Below, in pieces: positions 48,767 through 59,440 of a stretch of DNA of 64,000 nucleotides; position 1 is the stretch's first letter; each line of letters begins with the position of its first letter. Below the pieces are notes generated by a model that worked only from the letters and a program-made list of their open reading frames with translations, was not told the DNA's origin and did not search any database. The DNA comes from Rhipicephalus microplus. Taxonomy: Eukaryota > Arthropoda > Arachnida > Ixodida > Ixodidae. The translations under genes were made by a program, and so were the position numbers. The stretch is from the NCBI RefSeq assembly GCF_043290135.1, contig NC_134703.1, forward strand, positions 113,926,505 through 113,990,504. The letters run 5' to 3'.

Positions 48767-49555
48767 TGTAACAAGCTTCTAGACGAGACGCTCGTGTTTC
48801 TGTACGGAAACCCGCGATGACTCAATCGTCATCGGGCAATAACGATGCCGTTTATGCAATCACACAAAAAATGTATTTACAAAAGACATGAAAGGTCTAA
48901 TAATAAATGAAGTAAGAGAAAAAATATAACATGCTTGGAATGCTGGTGTGAAAGTCACAAGGGCATAAAAACAGAAAGAGTTCACCGGAGAGGAAGGCGG
49001 TGATCAAGTCCCGGCGGCAAACTCAACGCTAGGAAGGGACGGCCGACGCTTGGGTAGCCTGGTGAGTCCAATGACAGCCGCGGCCAAGAACGCGGCTCAC
49101 TGCGGAGGTCGTTGACCTGGAGCACGCATGGCGTTTGCCATGCCTATCTCGAACGCTGGCTGGCGCTCGCTGCTGTAGGTGCCGGACTCGCCTGGCGGAA
49201 ACGTCCTGGCGGCGTTTCGCCCACGCCAGGCCCGAACTGCAAGGACGGCTGGTATGGCCCCAGGTGGGAGCTCGCTGAGACCTCGAGTCCGCAACCCGAC
49301 GGGTCACTGCTCCCACGACCTGGTTCTTCAACCTTGCTTCTTCCTTCCAGCCACGTCTGCCTCACTCCTTCCTCTTGATGATGATGATGATGATGACCTC
49401 TGATGGATGGCGCTTACCCACAAAGGGGGATGGGCCAAGAACCACGCGGCAGGATACTTAAATGAAACTTCCTCTTCTTTCGCACACTCCACTACCCTGA
49501 TTTTCCTGCGTCGTCTTCTTCGACTGTATCTGTGGCGCGCACTTCAAACACAATT
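48767..49555 (-). repeat. 3' LTR of G3, end deleted
   Basis: Near-identical to 52808-53580 (for example AGACGAGACGCTCGTG and CTTGGGTAGCCTGG blocks). It differs by a deletion in the first about 30 bp and by an extra segment near 48890-48912. Its inner end stops at CAAACACAATT, where RNase H sequence begins. Confidence 0.9.
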
Positions 49556-49735
49556 ATTAAGCCTCTAATATGTTGAATAACAAAAGAATACTCTTGTAAT
49601 ACCAGACTACATCTCATTACTATGCTGTTCAGGTGTTTGGCCTTAGCTAGATATTGTAATGGTTGGTGATCAGTTTGCACAACAAACTGCGTTCCGTACA
49701 CAAAGATGCGAAACTTTTCTATTGCCCACAATAGT
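49556..49735 (-). pseudogene. RNase H scrap of G3
   Basis: MWAIEKFRIFVYGTQFVVQT, then DHQPLQYLAKAKHLN and LQEYSFVIQHIRGL: the C-terminal part of a Ty3-type RNase H. It joins gag-protease in a different frame at about 49735 and the LTR at 49556, so it is bounded by two deletions. It shows that the ancestor had pol. Confidence 0.85.
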
Positions 49736-51811
49736 GCCTACAATCTCAGCCTTGTACTTGACTCTTCTCTTCTGTCGTGCGCTTCGTTGATCCTTCGGCG
49801 GAGCCTCCCTGGGCACTGAAAGCATAGGCTTGTAATCAGTCGCCGCACCGCGGCCGTTGTCCTGCTTGCTAGGAGAGTTGAAATCTTTGAGAACTGTGGA
49901 ACTGTACACCCTCGGGCTGTTACTAAATGGCGGCGTTCGGCTGAACGCGTTGTTGCCGCTGTTGTACGACGAGTTTCCACTTGACCGTTCTGATGACTTT
50001 GTGAAGGTCATGTTATTTATGCGAGGCGGCTTCTTTGGCTTGGCCCCTAGCATGTCAGACTCGCGAACGCCACCGCCGTTGTTAGATCGACGCGCAGTCA
50101 TATTTCCACCTCCGGCTGCCTTGGACTTTCCGCCGCCGCCCCTGGAACCTTGGACGGTTCTGGAGTTCGTACCGGATGTCTCATTTTTCTTTGGAAGGGC
50201 CGGGGAGGCACAGCATTCGTTGGCTGCGAAAGCAGCTCTCAGCAGAAACGGAAGTGGTACTGTCGACGCGAAGTCCTTGGTCTTGAAGGCAGCGGCCCTC
50301 GGAGGTACCTGCACGCACGTCGTGGTGTTCGGCGATGGTGACTTGGTGGGTGGCTTGCTCGACACTGCTGCCAGAAACGGCAGTAGATGCATGTGGCTCG
50401 CCGGTGTTTTGCTCTCCTTGCGAGGGATCCTTGGGTTTGGTTCACGAGGCCGGTACGGTACCGATCTGCCACCACTGGTGCCCATGGCGACAGCTACCGC
50501 AGCGAACTGCTTGGTGCTCTCTTTCCATGTTGTATCAGGGTCGTGAGCCTGACGTGATCCGGGCACATTTCCCACGATAATGTCGTATAACGGGGAAATC
50601 ATGCATTTTACGATGCATACGCCTGAAAAGTATGGTGAAAAAATTTCGACCTTTGCCTCTGGAACCTTAATTCTACTTCCATCCACCAAGAACAATGTTG
50701 CCGTGGTTCCCGTAAGTGCTCCGTCTGGCACGAGGGAACGCCGCACAACCATCGTATTACTCCCTGTGTCCCGTAATACTGAGGCAGTCTTGCCGAATAT
50801 CACGCCCTGCAACACGGGCATCTGATGCTTCGTCATCCTTGATTCGGTATACAGCACTAGCCATATTCTCTTCGCTTTTTTTCGTCCTCCACCTGCAGAT
50901 ATATATGCATGCTCGACTTCGTTAAGGTTCTCCCTTTGCGACCATATACATGAGGCTTTCCGGGTAGTGCTGGGTATCTTGGTGCACGCTTGGGTGTCGT
51001 GCCCAGTTTTACGACAATACCCACAGTATGGTTGCCTTCTCCGAGCGCGGCATTCTGCAGCTATGTGACCGGTCTTGTCACACACAAAACATCGAGTGGA
51101 AGCCTTTGAAGTTGAATTACCGCCTTTTCCTGCAGGAGTGTTCTCCCCTTTGTCACGGAAAACAAGCAAGTTTGACTGTCGCTGAGTTTCTAAAAAATTG
51201 TCGGCCACTTCCGCCATCTCTTCAAGCTTACGGCAGTTTTTTTCTCGCAAAAATAGCGCCACCTTATCATGACAGTTGTTTATAAATTGCTCCGCTACTA
51301 TGAGATTCCGAACTGAGGAGTATTCCTTTTCCGTTTTCGACATCTCAACCCATCTGTCGAAGAAGCTTGTTAGCCTCGTTGCGTACTGCACGCCCGTTTC
51401 CCCATCTTGTGGCTTGCTGTGTCGGAATTTTTCACGGTAGCCCTCCGCCGTGAAATGAAATCGTTGCAGTAGCGCCAACTTGGTTTTGTCATAATCGAGA
51501 GCCTCTTCTGGCGACAGACGACCAAAGACCTTGAGAGCCTCCCCGCTCAAACACAAACTTAGGGCCGTGGCCCACTTGTCTTTTGGCCATTCTTGACCGG
51601 TAGCAACATTCTCAAACCTTTTTAGGTATGCGTCTAAGTCGTCCCGGTTCTCGTTAAACCCTGGCATGAAATTGTGAGGATTAATGGTAGGAGATGCTCG
51701 AACTGGTCGGCCTTGGTCAGCCATCACTGACTCTCTAACGCCCTCAGCCTGAGCGAGTTGAAGACGCAATTGTATAGTCTTCTGGTATTCCTCCTGAAGT
51801 CGCCGTTCTAA
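49736..51811 (-). pseudogene. gag-pro: Gag-protease polyprotein of G3 (main part)
   Basis: Open for nearly 700 residues from the LINE insertion to the RNase H junction. It shows a SCAN-like capsid region (DDLDAYLKRFENVATGQEWP, LSLCLSGEALKVFGRLSPEE), and two CCHC knuckles (CFVCDKTGHIAAEC and CGYCRKTGHDTQAC). Protease follows with active site DTGS (SVLRDTGSNTMVVRRSL), YFSGVCIVKCMISPLYDIIV and GN. A long Ser/Asn/Gly- and Lys/Arg-rich tail ends in RQKRRVKYKAEIVGT. The N-terminus lies beyond the LINE insertion at 52568-52714. The order and motifs match G1, but the tail is unrelated in sequence. Confidence 0.8.
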
Positions 51812-52555
51812 ACCCAATCATTGCGGAACAAGTGGTCATCGCCTTAGCACTCAAGATGGATAACATTGAAGTCGTTTACAGTGATTCTATGGCAGCACTA
51901 CGGGCGTTCGCCAAGGGGACGGTCTGTGAACAAACGCTGAAAATACTGCAAGGCAAGAAGATAACACATCATATTCTTAGTTGGTTCCCAGCTCACCTTG
52001 GACAAATCAACGATTCCCCTCCCAATCTCAACGAAGCAGCACACGAGGCGGCGCGAGAACTCTCCAACCGTGCCTCCCTGGGGATGCATTCTACCAGTGA
52101 AGGGGATAACCGGGAAATTCTTACAACATATAACGAGCTCGCTAAACATTTCTACCTGTCTAGGAGGACTTTCCCTCCACCTCACAAAATTTTAACTCGG
52201 CCCCAAGCACTTACATTAAGGCTTTTGCAAACGCGGATGTACCCTACTTTAAAAATGTTACACATCATGTACCCTGACCTATGCCCAAGTAATCTTTGTC
52301 CACATTGTGGGGAAATAGCTTCATTAGAACACATCATCTGGCAGTGCACCAAATTCGCTCATTTATCGAACATCACCTCTGCCAGATGGGAGGCGGCAAT
52401 CCGCAGCTCGTCCTTGGCAGATCAGCTCTGGGCTGTCCACCAAGCCCGCGAGGCGGCTGAGGAGCTTGGCATCTCAGTCCCCACGTGGGAGCTGCCCGCA
52501 ACACAGTGATCTGTGTTTTGGAGGACCAAATAAAAGTTTATCCAATCCAATCCAA
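51812..52555 (+). mobile_element. LINE tail (RNase H plus zinc C-terminus) inserted in G3 gag
   Basis: 5'-truncated LINE end on the + strand. The coding part has an RNase H-like start (EVVYSDSMAALRAFAKG), LSWFPAHLGQ, then a C-terminal zinc motif CPHCGEIASLEHIIWQC, and ends at a stop near 52507. GACCAAATAAAAGTTTATCC and (CCAAT)n follow. A perfect 12-bp duplication TCGCCGTTCTAA at 51800-51811 and 52556-52567 proves the insertion. The reading frame is intact, so the copy is young. Confidence 0.9.
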
Positions 52556-52567
52556 TCGCCGTTCTAA

Positions 52568-52714
52568 CTCCATCTGCTCCATCTTCTCTTTCCTTGCTTC
52601 ACGTTCTGCAGCCCTCTCTTCTCCAGCTCGAGACTCCCCTTCTTCTACCCAAGCCCTTAACTCAGCTCCCTCTAGCCCCATGCGCAACGCCAGTGCCGTT
52701 AAGTCCGAATTCAT
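52568..52714 (-). pseudogene. gag: Gag N-terminus of G3
   Basis: From ATG 52714: MNSDLTALALRMGLEGAELR, then an E/R/K-rich helix ending MELERR at the LINE insertion. Within the 12-bp duplication the codons for LERR occur on both sides. It parallels the G1 start (MDLVKLVALGEKMGLSG). Confidence 0.8.
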
Positions 52715-52807
52715 CTTTGATCTGTCTTTTTTTTTTAGCAAAATATAACCAGGGAACAGTAATTGTTAATGCAATAAACGGCTTCGTCCTGTCGCCTTGG
52801 ACGCCAA

Positions 52808-53619
52808 TGTAACGAGCTGTATAGAGAGACAAAGCTCTAGACGAGACGCTCGTGTTTCTGTACGAAAACCCGCGATGACTCAATCGTCATCGGGCAATAA
52901 CGATGCCGTTTATGCAATCACACAAAAAATGTATATGAAGTAAGAGAAAAAATATAACATGCTTGGAATGCTGGTGTGAAAGTCACAAGGGCATAAAAAC
53001 AGAAAGAGTTCACCGGAGAGGAAGGCGGTGATCAAGTCCCGGCGGCAAACTCAACGCTAGGAAGGGACGGCCGACGCTTGGGTAGCCTGGTGAGTCCAAT
53101 GACAGCCGCGGCCAAGAACGCGGCTCACTGCGGAGGTCGTTGACCTGGAGCACGCATGGCGTTTGCCATGCCTATCTCGAACGCTGGCTGGCGCTCGCTG
53201 CTGTAGGTGCCGGACTCGCCTGGCGGAAACGTCCTGGCGGCGTTTCGCCCACGCCAGGCCCGAACTGCAAGGACGGCTGGTATGGCCCCAGGTGGGAGCC
53301 CGCTGAGACCTCGAGTCCGCAACCCGACGGGTCACTGCTCCCACGACCTGGTTCTTCAACCTTGCTTCTTCCTTCCAGCCACGTCTGCCTCACTCCTTCC
53401 TCTTGATGATGATGATGATGACCTCTGATGGATGGCGCTTACCCACAAAGGGGGATGGGCCAAGAACCACGCGGCAGGATACTTAAATGAAACTTCCTCT
53501 TCTTTCGCACACCCCACTACCCTGATTTTCCTGCGTCGTCTTCTTCGACTGTATCTGTGGCGCGCACTTCAAACACAATTCTATCTTCCCAATCACGCAC
53601 GGCCACTTCACTCATCACA
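52808..53619 (-). repeat. 5' LTR of G3
   Basis: 812 bp. It includes a short GAT/CAT run near 53405-53420 that differs in length from the left LTR copy. Confidence 0.9.
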
Positions 53620-53624
53620 CACCC

Positions 53625-54016
53625 CAAAAGTGAGTGCTACGGGTCTCTAGCAAGCGTAGTATTGTTCTTAGCTGTATGTAGCATGTTGGAATATTTTTAT
53701 TGGCCAAGCATGGCAATTAACAAAGATTTCTTAATGAACTCTTTAAATACTGACTCTAGAGAAATAATTTCAATACAAGACTTGTAGATCTTATACATAA
53801 ATAAAAAAATGCAAGTTACGGTAAGATAACAACGCTGGTTCATTCTTTTCAATGTTTGTTTAGACTGCGCGAAATTTTTAAAAAATACCACGTGGTTGCC
53901 ACCGAACGCGCGGTGACTTGAGTGCCCTCAAATGTAAGTTGAACGAATAGCGAAGGCTTCTCACGCACGAAGGTTGCTTTAACAGGCTATCGGTGACTAC
54001 AATGGACATTGAGTGA
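53625..54016 (+). repeat. Family C repeat, copy C2
   Basis: Matches C1 from GTGAGTGCTACGGGTCTCTAG onward and extends further, to GGTGACTACAATGGACATT. Its first about 50 bp are missing. It directly follows the G3 target duplication, so before G3 inserted the order was C1-A3-C2. Confidence 0.7.
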
Positions 54017-54423
54017 TGGTTGGAGGGTACGAATAAAAAGTGGCTGCCACGTGCATTACAATACGAGACCGGAGGCAGCATTCGGCGCAGCGTAGACGTT
54101 TCCTTTTTTAGATGCGGAGCATCTTATACTCGCGCCTTGTAGTGCGCCGTCCGCGTCGTCCGCGCCGTCCACACCGCTTCTCGAACATTCGACAGCTGAC
54201 GCGCGCGCATGCGCCGTCGCGCCGTCGCCCACTCTTCCACCATCTGTGCATCCCTTCCTCCTCTACACACCGCGCGCGCTTCACTCCTCCACCATCTGTG
54301 CACCCTTCCTCCTCTACACACCGCGTTCGACATCTACAATTCTCCTGATTCTCCAGTGGACGCGCATGTGGCGTCGCGCTTCGAGAACATTCAACAGCTG
54401 ACAGTGCATGCGCCGTCGTGCTG

Positions 54424-54458
54424 TATATATACTCAAGGTCGGCGCTCGCTCGCTCAGT
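54424..54458 (+). promoter_or_regulatory. RNA polymerase II core promoter in B1
   Basis: TATATATA starts at 54424, and the arthropod initiator TCAGT has its A at 54456, 32 bp downstream, the canonical TATA-to-start spacing. Confidence 0.6.
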
Positions 54459-54511
54459 TGCCGCTCGTCGGTTGGTTTGTACGGCGCGTCGACGTCCAAG
54501 GTCGCGGTGAA

Positions 54512-54652
54512 ATGAATTCCAACGAATCCACAAACACAATGATCGACGTCCCTTCGACCAGCGCCGCCCTTTCGCATACGTGTGTACGTGTTCACTCATT
54601 TAACACCCCCTCCTACAACCACGTTAACCAATTTAGCCATCGACCCAAGTAA
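54512..54652 (+). CDS. Short open exon of family B with splice donor (B1)
   Basis: The first ATG after the predicted start site opens MNSNESTNTMIDVPSTSAAL for 46 codons. The stop TAA (54650-54652) lies inside GTAAGT (54649-54654), a consensus splice donor, so splicing would remove the stop and extend the protein. The peptide is Ser/Thr/Asn-rich and matches no family I recognise. It could be the first exon of a captured host gene or of a transposon protein. No acceptor was located. Confidence 0.35.
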   Translation: MNSNESTNTMIDVPSTSAALSHTCVRVHSFNTPSYNHVNQFSHRPK

Positions 54653-54922
54653 GTCGCACTTTAACACCCCGTTAACCAATTATATGGTCCGCATCCTCCT
54701 CAGTGTTCCCCCGAGGGAAGCTGCGGGCAATTTTTTTTTCTTGTTCGGGCCTACGATAAGCTTGATGGTGGGGGAGAGGGCCTGTTGTCGTTGCCCCGAA
54801 AAGAAAAAAAAAATAAAACGTCTCCGCTGCGCCGAAGGCTGCCTGCGGGCTCGTATCACAATGCACGTGACAGCCGCTTTTTCGAAGTTTATTGTCTTCG
54901 TTACCTTCTTTCGCGCCACGCC

Positions 54923-54969
54923 ATTTTAAATGCGAAGCATTTCTTAGTGAACTTCGGCGACTTTGAGCG

Positions 54970-55035
<66 letters not shown>

Positions 55036-56249
55036 GCTGTCTATGACCTTTAGCTCTCGTGGCCGTTTCGATAATTGTATCGATGCACACATTCGTGTGG
55101 TATAACATCACTGCATGACGAGCATAAGGGACTAGTCATAACATGAAAATTATGACATGTATGTCATGAATGTCATGATTTACCTTCCATGGTCTTGCTG
55201 CTCTTGCGCTGGTTTCGTTCACGTGACATCATTGCAAAACGGGTGTGGAATGACATTACTTCACGGTGAACTCGACCGACAGACTGTCACATGAAAATAT
55301 GAAATGCGTGTCATGTAACAACACGACTACATGCCACACTCATGATGCGCTCACGGCTGTTTCGCTAGCTTCATTTATACCGAATTTGGTATTATGGCAC
55401 GTGAATGGATGACGAAGGTATGTGACTGGTGCAAACATGATAATCATGAGATGCGTGTCATGTAACCACATGACTACATGCCACGCTCACGATGCGCTCG
55501 CGGCCAGTTAGCTAGCTTCACCTATACCAGATTCGGTGTTACTGGACGTGAATGGATGACGAAGGTATGTGACTGGTGCAAACATTAAAATCATGAGATG
55601 CGTGCCATGTAAGAACATGACTACAAGCCACACTAGAGGTGCCAATACACTTCGACGCACGCGCACTGGCGTTCGTTTCGTCCCGTCACCCCGGCGGTGC
55701 CACGCCAGGTGCCTATCTGCCTGCCGTAAGCTCGCAGGCGCTGCGTTGCTCTGACGCATGCGCACTTGATCGCGCCCGGCGTCTCTCCGTCACGAAGAGA
55801 GGCAGACGCGGGGCTGTCTAGGTGACGTCGGCGGCGTGAAATGCAGCATTTCGCGACGGTTGCTGGCGGGCCGCGCTGACGGACGCTGGTCGCACCTAGC
55901 GTCATACAACAGAGTGCTCGCGTTTTGCCAGCGTAGCGTCGCTGCGCCCAGTGGATGCGCGTTTCAACGTTACGTCGGAGTATATTGGGCCCTTCATGGT
56001 GCACTCGCGATTGTTTCACTATCTCCACACATACCGGATTCGACATTACTTGACATGAATAGATGACGAAAGTAAATGAGTAAAATTACGCGTCCGAACA
56101 TGATAATCATAACGTAGAAGTCATGTACGGCATAATTTACCTCCAACTCTTAACGTTGTGCTTATTTTAAAAGGACATATCAATCTTCCTCATTCGTGCT
56201 TCGCATATCATCGATTCCCATTGTACGTGGGATCTGCAATTTTTTTTTA
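54923..56249 (+). mobile_element. Helentron-like element, family X, copy X2
   Basis: The 5' end TTTTAAATGCGAAGCATTTC contains the mini-hairpin AATGC-GAA-GCATT, followed by (TATC)n (54970-55034). About 148-bp core units follow (landmark GAGATGCGTGTCATGTAAC near 55448 and 55595), then the GC-rich middle segment, then GTGCTTCGCATATC (inverse of the 5' motif), a stem TCCCA-TTGTACG-TGGGA, and TCTGCAATTTTTTTT. It is the opposite orientation of X1 and 0.9 kb shorter, mainly from the shorter array. Confidence 0.75.
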
Positions 56250-56267
56250 ATGTTACCATTCGTTGAT

Positions 56268-56972
56268 CGATATGTGGGGTTTAACGTCCCAAGGCCACCA
56301 TAAGATAATGAGAGACGTCGCAGTGGAGTGGAGTGGATTGGATAAACTTTTATTTGGTCCTCCAAAACACAGATCACTGTGTTGCGGGCAGCTCCCACGT
56401 GGGGACTGAGATGCCAAGCTCCTCAGCCGCCTCGCGGGCTTGGTGGACAGCCCAGAGCTGATCTGCCAAGGACGAGCTGCGGATTGCCGCCTCCCATCTG
56501 GCAGAGGTGATGTTCGATAAATGAGCGAATTTGGTGCACTGCCACATGATGTGTTCTAATGAAGCTATTTCCACACATTGCGGACAAAGATTACTTGGGT
56601 ATAGGTCAGGGTACATGATGTGTAACATTTTCAAAGTAGGGTACATCCGCATTTGCAAAAGCCTTAATGTAAGTGCTTGGGGCCGAGTTAAAATTTTGTG
56701 AGGTGGAGGGAAAGTCCTTCTAGACAGGTAGAAATGTTTAGTGAGCTCGTTATATGTTGTAAGAATTTCCCGGTTATCCCCTAGACGTCGCAGTGGAGGT
56801 CTCCTGAAATTTCGACCACCTGGGGTTCTTTAACGTGCACCTAAGTCTGAGCACACGGGCCTACAGCATTTTCGCCTCCATAGAAAATGCAGCCGCCGCA
56901 GTCTGGATTCGATTCTGGATCCTGCGGGTCAGCACCCGTGTACTTTAACCACTAGACCATGGTGACGGGGCA
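56268..56972 (-). mobile_element. tRNA-derived SINE split by a LINE tail
   Basis: Minus strand. The 5' part (56972-56799) has an A-box-like CCATGGTCTAGTGGTTAAAG and a B-box GAATCGAATCC, then CTGCATTTTCTATGGAGGCG and GTTAAAGAACCCCAGGTGG. The 3' part (56328-56268) ends GGGACGTTAAACCCCACATA. A flanking duplication may be ATGTTACCATTCG / ATGGCACCATCG, imperfect. Same family as the SINE at 31529-37120. Confidence 0.85.
56329..56782 (-). mobile_element. LINE tail inserted in SINE
   Basis: Same LINE family as 51812-52555, on the minus strand, truncated later (it starts near GGGATAACCGGGAAATTC). It encodes the C-terminus with CPQCVEIASLEHIMWQC and ends ACCAAATAAAAGTTTATCC. A perfect 16-bp duplication AGACGTCGCAGTGGAG lies at 56313-56328 and 56783-56798. 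Confidence 0.9.
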
Positions 56973-56987
56973 ATGGCACCATCGAAC

Positions 56988-57428
56988 CATCGATTAATGT
57001 CCATCGTAGTCACCGATAACTGTCCAAGCAATCTTCATGCGTGAGAAGCCTTCGCTAAATCGTTCAACTTACATTTGAGGGCACTCAAAGCACCGCATGT
57101 TAGGCGGCAATCACGTGGTATTTTTGAAGTTCGCGCATTTTAAACAAACCCTGCAAAAAAATTAGCCAGCGTTGTTATCTTACCGTAACTTGAAAATTTT
57201 GTTATTTCTGAATAATAGCTACAAGTCTTGTGTAAAAGTTTTTCTCTCAGGTCAGTATTTTTAAAAAATTATTAATCAATCTTTGTTCATTACCTTGCTT
57301 GGCAGTTCAAAAATATATTCTGACGTGCTACGCACAGCTAAGAACAATACTGCACTAGCTGGAGGCGCGTAGCACTCGGGTTTAATTTTTTATTGCTGGG
57401 TGTTCTTTAGCTGAAACACCCTGTATAT
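56988..57428 (-). repeat. Family C repeat, copy C3
   Basis: Inverted relative to C1 and C2. On the minus strand it begins ACAGGGTGTTTCAGCTAAAG near 57428 and ends GGTGACTACGATGGACATT near 56988, giving both ends of the family (about 440 bp). Confidence 0.75.
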
Positions 57429-57800
57429 TCCACGCAAGATCGTCGTTTTTGGCCTGTAGCAGGCTGCTAAGCATTCGGCTGAAGGTCCCATTTCCGCAAA
57501 AAGAAAGGAAGGAGTTACGAGGAAGCATTAGGCAACTCGATAAAAATAAAAAATAAGAGAAAGCAATGCGTTGCTTCAATGGAGTTAACGTCGTAATGAC
57601 CGAAGGACAGAGGAGTTGAAGATTAGCCTCCGCAATGGCTGCAAAGTGATGAAAAGCATGGTTTTGAAAGGTTTAATGGAACTAAGCATGCCATCTACCA
57701 TCTCGCCTTTTACCGAGAGCTCACGTCGTCACCAACGTGATGCCGCTCTGCGTGGCAGAGCGCTGGCTAAACCTCCTTGGTCTTGGATGATCTTGTTTGC
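57429..57800. other. Anonymous DNA
   Basis: No gene recognised. The open frame crossing into the minisatellite (57616-57921) is repeat-driven. Confidence 0.5.
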
Positions 57801-57863
57801 TCTTATTGCCGTTATTGGTCCTATTGGCCTTATTGGTCATATTGGTCCTATTGGTCCTATTGG
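57801..57863. repeat. (ATTGGTCCT)n minisatellite
   Basis: About six 9-bp units (ATTGGTCCT, ATTGGCCTT, ATTGGTCAT). One more unit lies on the far side of the SINE insertion at 57975-57985. Confidence 0.9.
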
Positions 57864-57974
57864 TTTAAAGAACCCCAGGTGGTCAAATTTCCGGAGCCCT
57901 CCACTACGGCGTCTCTCATAATCATATGGTGCTTTTGGGACGTTAAACCCCGCGAATCAATCAATCAAATCAAT
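57864..57974 (+). mobile_element. 5'-truncated SINE
   Basis: Starts within the SINE at TTAAAGAACCCCAGGTGG and runs through CCCTCCACTACGGCGTCTCT and GGGACGTTAAACCCCGC to an AATC-type tail. The 11-bp GGTCCTATTGG flanks both sides (57853-57863, 57975-57985). It could be a target duplication, or adjacent units of the minisatellite. Confidence 0.85.
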
Positions 57975-57985
57975 GGTCCTATTGG

Positions 57986-58969
57986 CCTCTTAAGCTCTTG
58001 TAATGCGTTCCATGCTCACCTTTGTTCTCCTGTCCCGTCGACTTCCTCTCGGTTCTCTTCCCCCTTGCATGGACATATGCATGTCTGTAACCTCTCTCGC
58101 CTGCTCTCTAACTCCCTCCCCTCATCTTCTTGCTCGCTTTCCGTTTACTACATTTGTTACACTACGTTGCAAATTACTTGCGCTGACGTCAATGGAACCG
58201 CCGTGTTGGTGCACAACATAGCGCACGCAAGGTTTGTGACGTCGCATGTGGATGTTATCGTTACATCGCTTGCAAGGTCTGTTGTTATTGACACACAGAG
58301 GCTGATTAAATTCTCGCCAAGCCGTTATCATATCGAAACCAGTGAAATGCGATGTCATTGGGCTGCCTTTGCATCATAGTGGCCGCCACGTTAGTGAACG
58401 AATACGTTGCGAGGCTGTATGACGTCTCGTGCAAGCTATCCGTACTTGCTTATATACTATGCCGAGAACACCACTGTGCCCAATCTGGAGACGAGTATGG
58501 AGGCTTGCTTAATTTCTGTGGCAGACGCCCACCAGACCAGTCACAGGCAGCTTTTTCATCTTGATATTTAAGTCGACGTGAGTTGAGTAGCGGGGTTTAC
58601 ATAATTTCTCTGGCACATTGCGGTGAACATTGCTGGGCTCATAATCAGCTCGTCTTTAGCAGCTTTTGCTGTAAGATTCAGCTACGCACACGCCAATATT
58701 CACTGGCCGAACGACCATGTGAATCAGGCTAGTTCATGGCGGGGCACAAATTTTTGTTGCGCGGTAGATGACGAGAGAAGGACAAGACAGGGACCGCCTG
58801 TCCTGTTGTCCCTACGCATCACATGCACCATGGTCCGGGTCCACTCGTTACGCTATTCGTATTGTGCGACGACTGGTTGTTCTTTCGCTGTTTTAAAATG
58901 CTTTACATGTCGTATTAACGCGATTGGTCTCCCAAAATCAAGCCTGCCTAAGGCAAGTTTGCCAACAAG
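57986..58969. other. Anonymous DNA
   Basis: No gene is recognised. An imperfect foldback lies near 58780-58811 (GGACAAGACAGG against CCTGTCCTGTTGTCC). Confidence 0.5.
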
Positions 58970-59310
58970 TTCCAAGCACCGCTGTGGCTGCAAAGATGCC
59001 ATACTGTTTAGAGATCTCGTTCAGCGAGCACTGGAAAAAAACGTTTCGTCATTAATGCTCACACAATACGTTATCCTCTACCAGCTGATGAAGTGCCATA
59101 TGATATGTTTTTCTTCATAGGTATGCACAGTGTGTAGAAGACACGAATGCAGAACTGCAATGCAGCTCCCATCACCACTTCAAGCACACACTTCATTCAA
59201 ATGGCTATTCACCTCAAAAACATTTAGGACGAGCTAGACTTTAGACTTGACTGGCACTCCATTTTGGAGAGCTGTTTGACCTCACCCCTCTCTTGTCAAG
59301 TTGCATAACA
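58970..59310 (+). pseudogene. LINE ORF2 C-terminal fragment
   Basis: Begins at GGCTGCAAAGATGCCATACT, the same stretch found at 63909-63928 in the longer LINE. It reads on through a frameshifted C-terminus (AITTSSTHFIQMAIH-type sequence near 59170-59215) to about 59310. It is a 5'-truncated copy of the same family lying directly upstream of the longer LINE. It shows the codon CGA where the longer copy has a stop at 63947. Confidence 0.65.
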
Positions 59311-59440
59311 CGAGGTGAAGAACTCTCGAGGTGAAGAACTCACGCTGTGTTACTCATTGAGTGTTTATGAGTGACCCTTGAGCGCTTAGAGTCGCCATTT
59401 GCTTGTACCTTTGTTTTCTTGATTCTGTCTTTATTACGCA

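Larger units (their letters stand above)
48767..53619 (-). mobile_element. gag-protease LTR retroelement with deleted pol (element G3)
   Basis: The right LTR (52808-53619) begins TGTAAC and ends ATCACA. The left LTR (48767-49555) lacks its last about 40 bp. A 5-bp duplication, CACCC, at 48762-48766 and 53620-53624 supports a single insertion event into copy A3. The interior on the minus strand is gag-protease followed directly by an RNase H scrap, so reverse transcriptase and integrase are absent. A young LINE tail (51812-52555) is inserted in gag. Gag is related to that of G1. Confidence 0.85.
54105..54739 (+). mobile_element. Helentron-like element, family B, copy B1
   Basis: The 5' end TTTTTAGATGCGGAGCATCT contains the mini-hairpin GATGC-GGA-GCATC. 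Near the 3' end GGTCCGCATCC is the inverse of that motif, followed by the hairpin TTCCC-CCGA-GGGAA and GCTGCGGGCAATTTTT. Inside there are two partial duplications (CTCCACCATCTGTGCA twice, GAACATTCRACAGCTGAC twice), a core promoter, a short open exon and a splice donor. It matches B2 (59892-60582) almost base for base, indicating recent movement. No target duplication is seen. Confidence 0.75.

Noticed and set aside
49857..50546. 229-residue + strand frame, proline- and glycine-rich
   Set aside because: Antisense to the gag-protease tail of G3.
57616..57921. Frame with a repeating Ile-Gly-Pro pattern resembling collagen-like sequence
   Set aside because: Produced by the 9-bp ATTGGTCCT minisatellite and cut by a SINE; no collagen Gly-X-Y periodicity.
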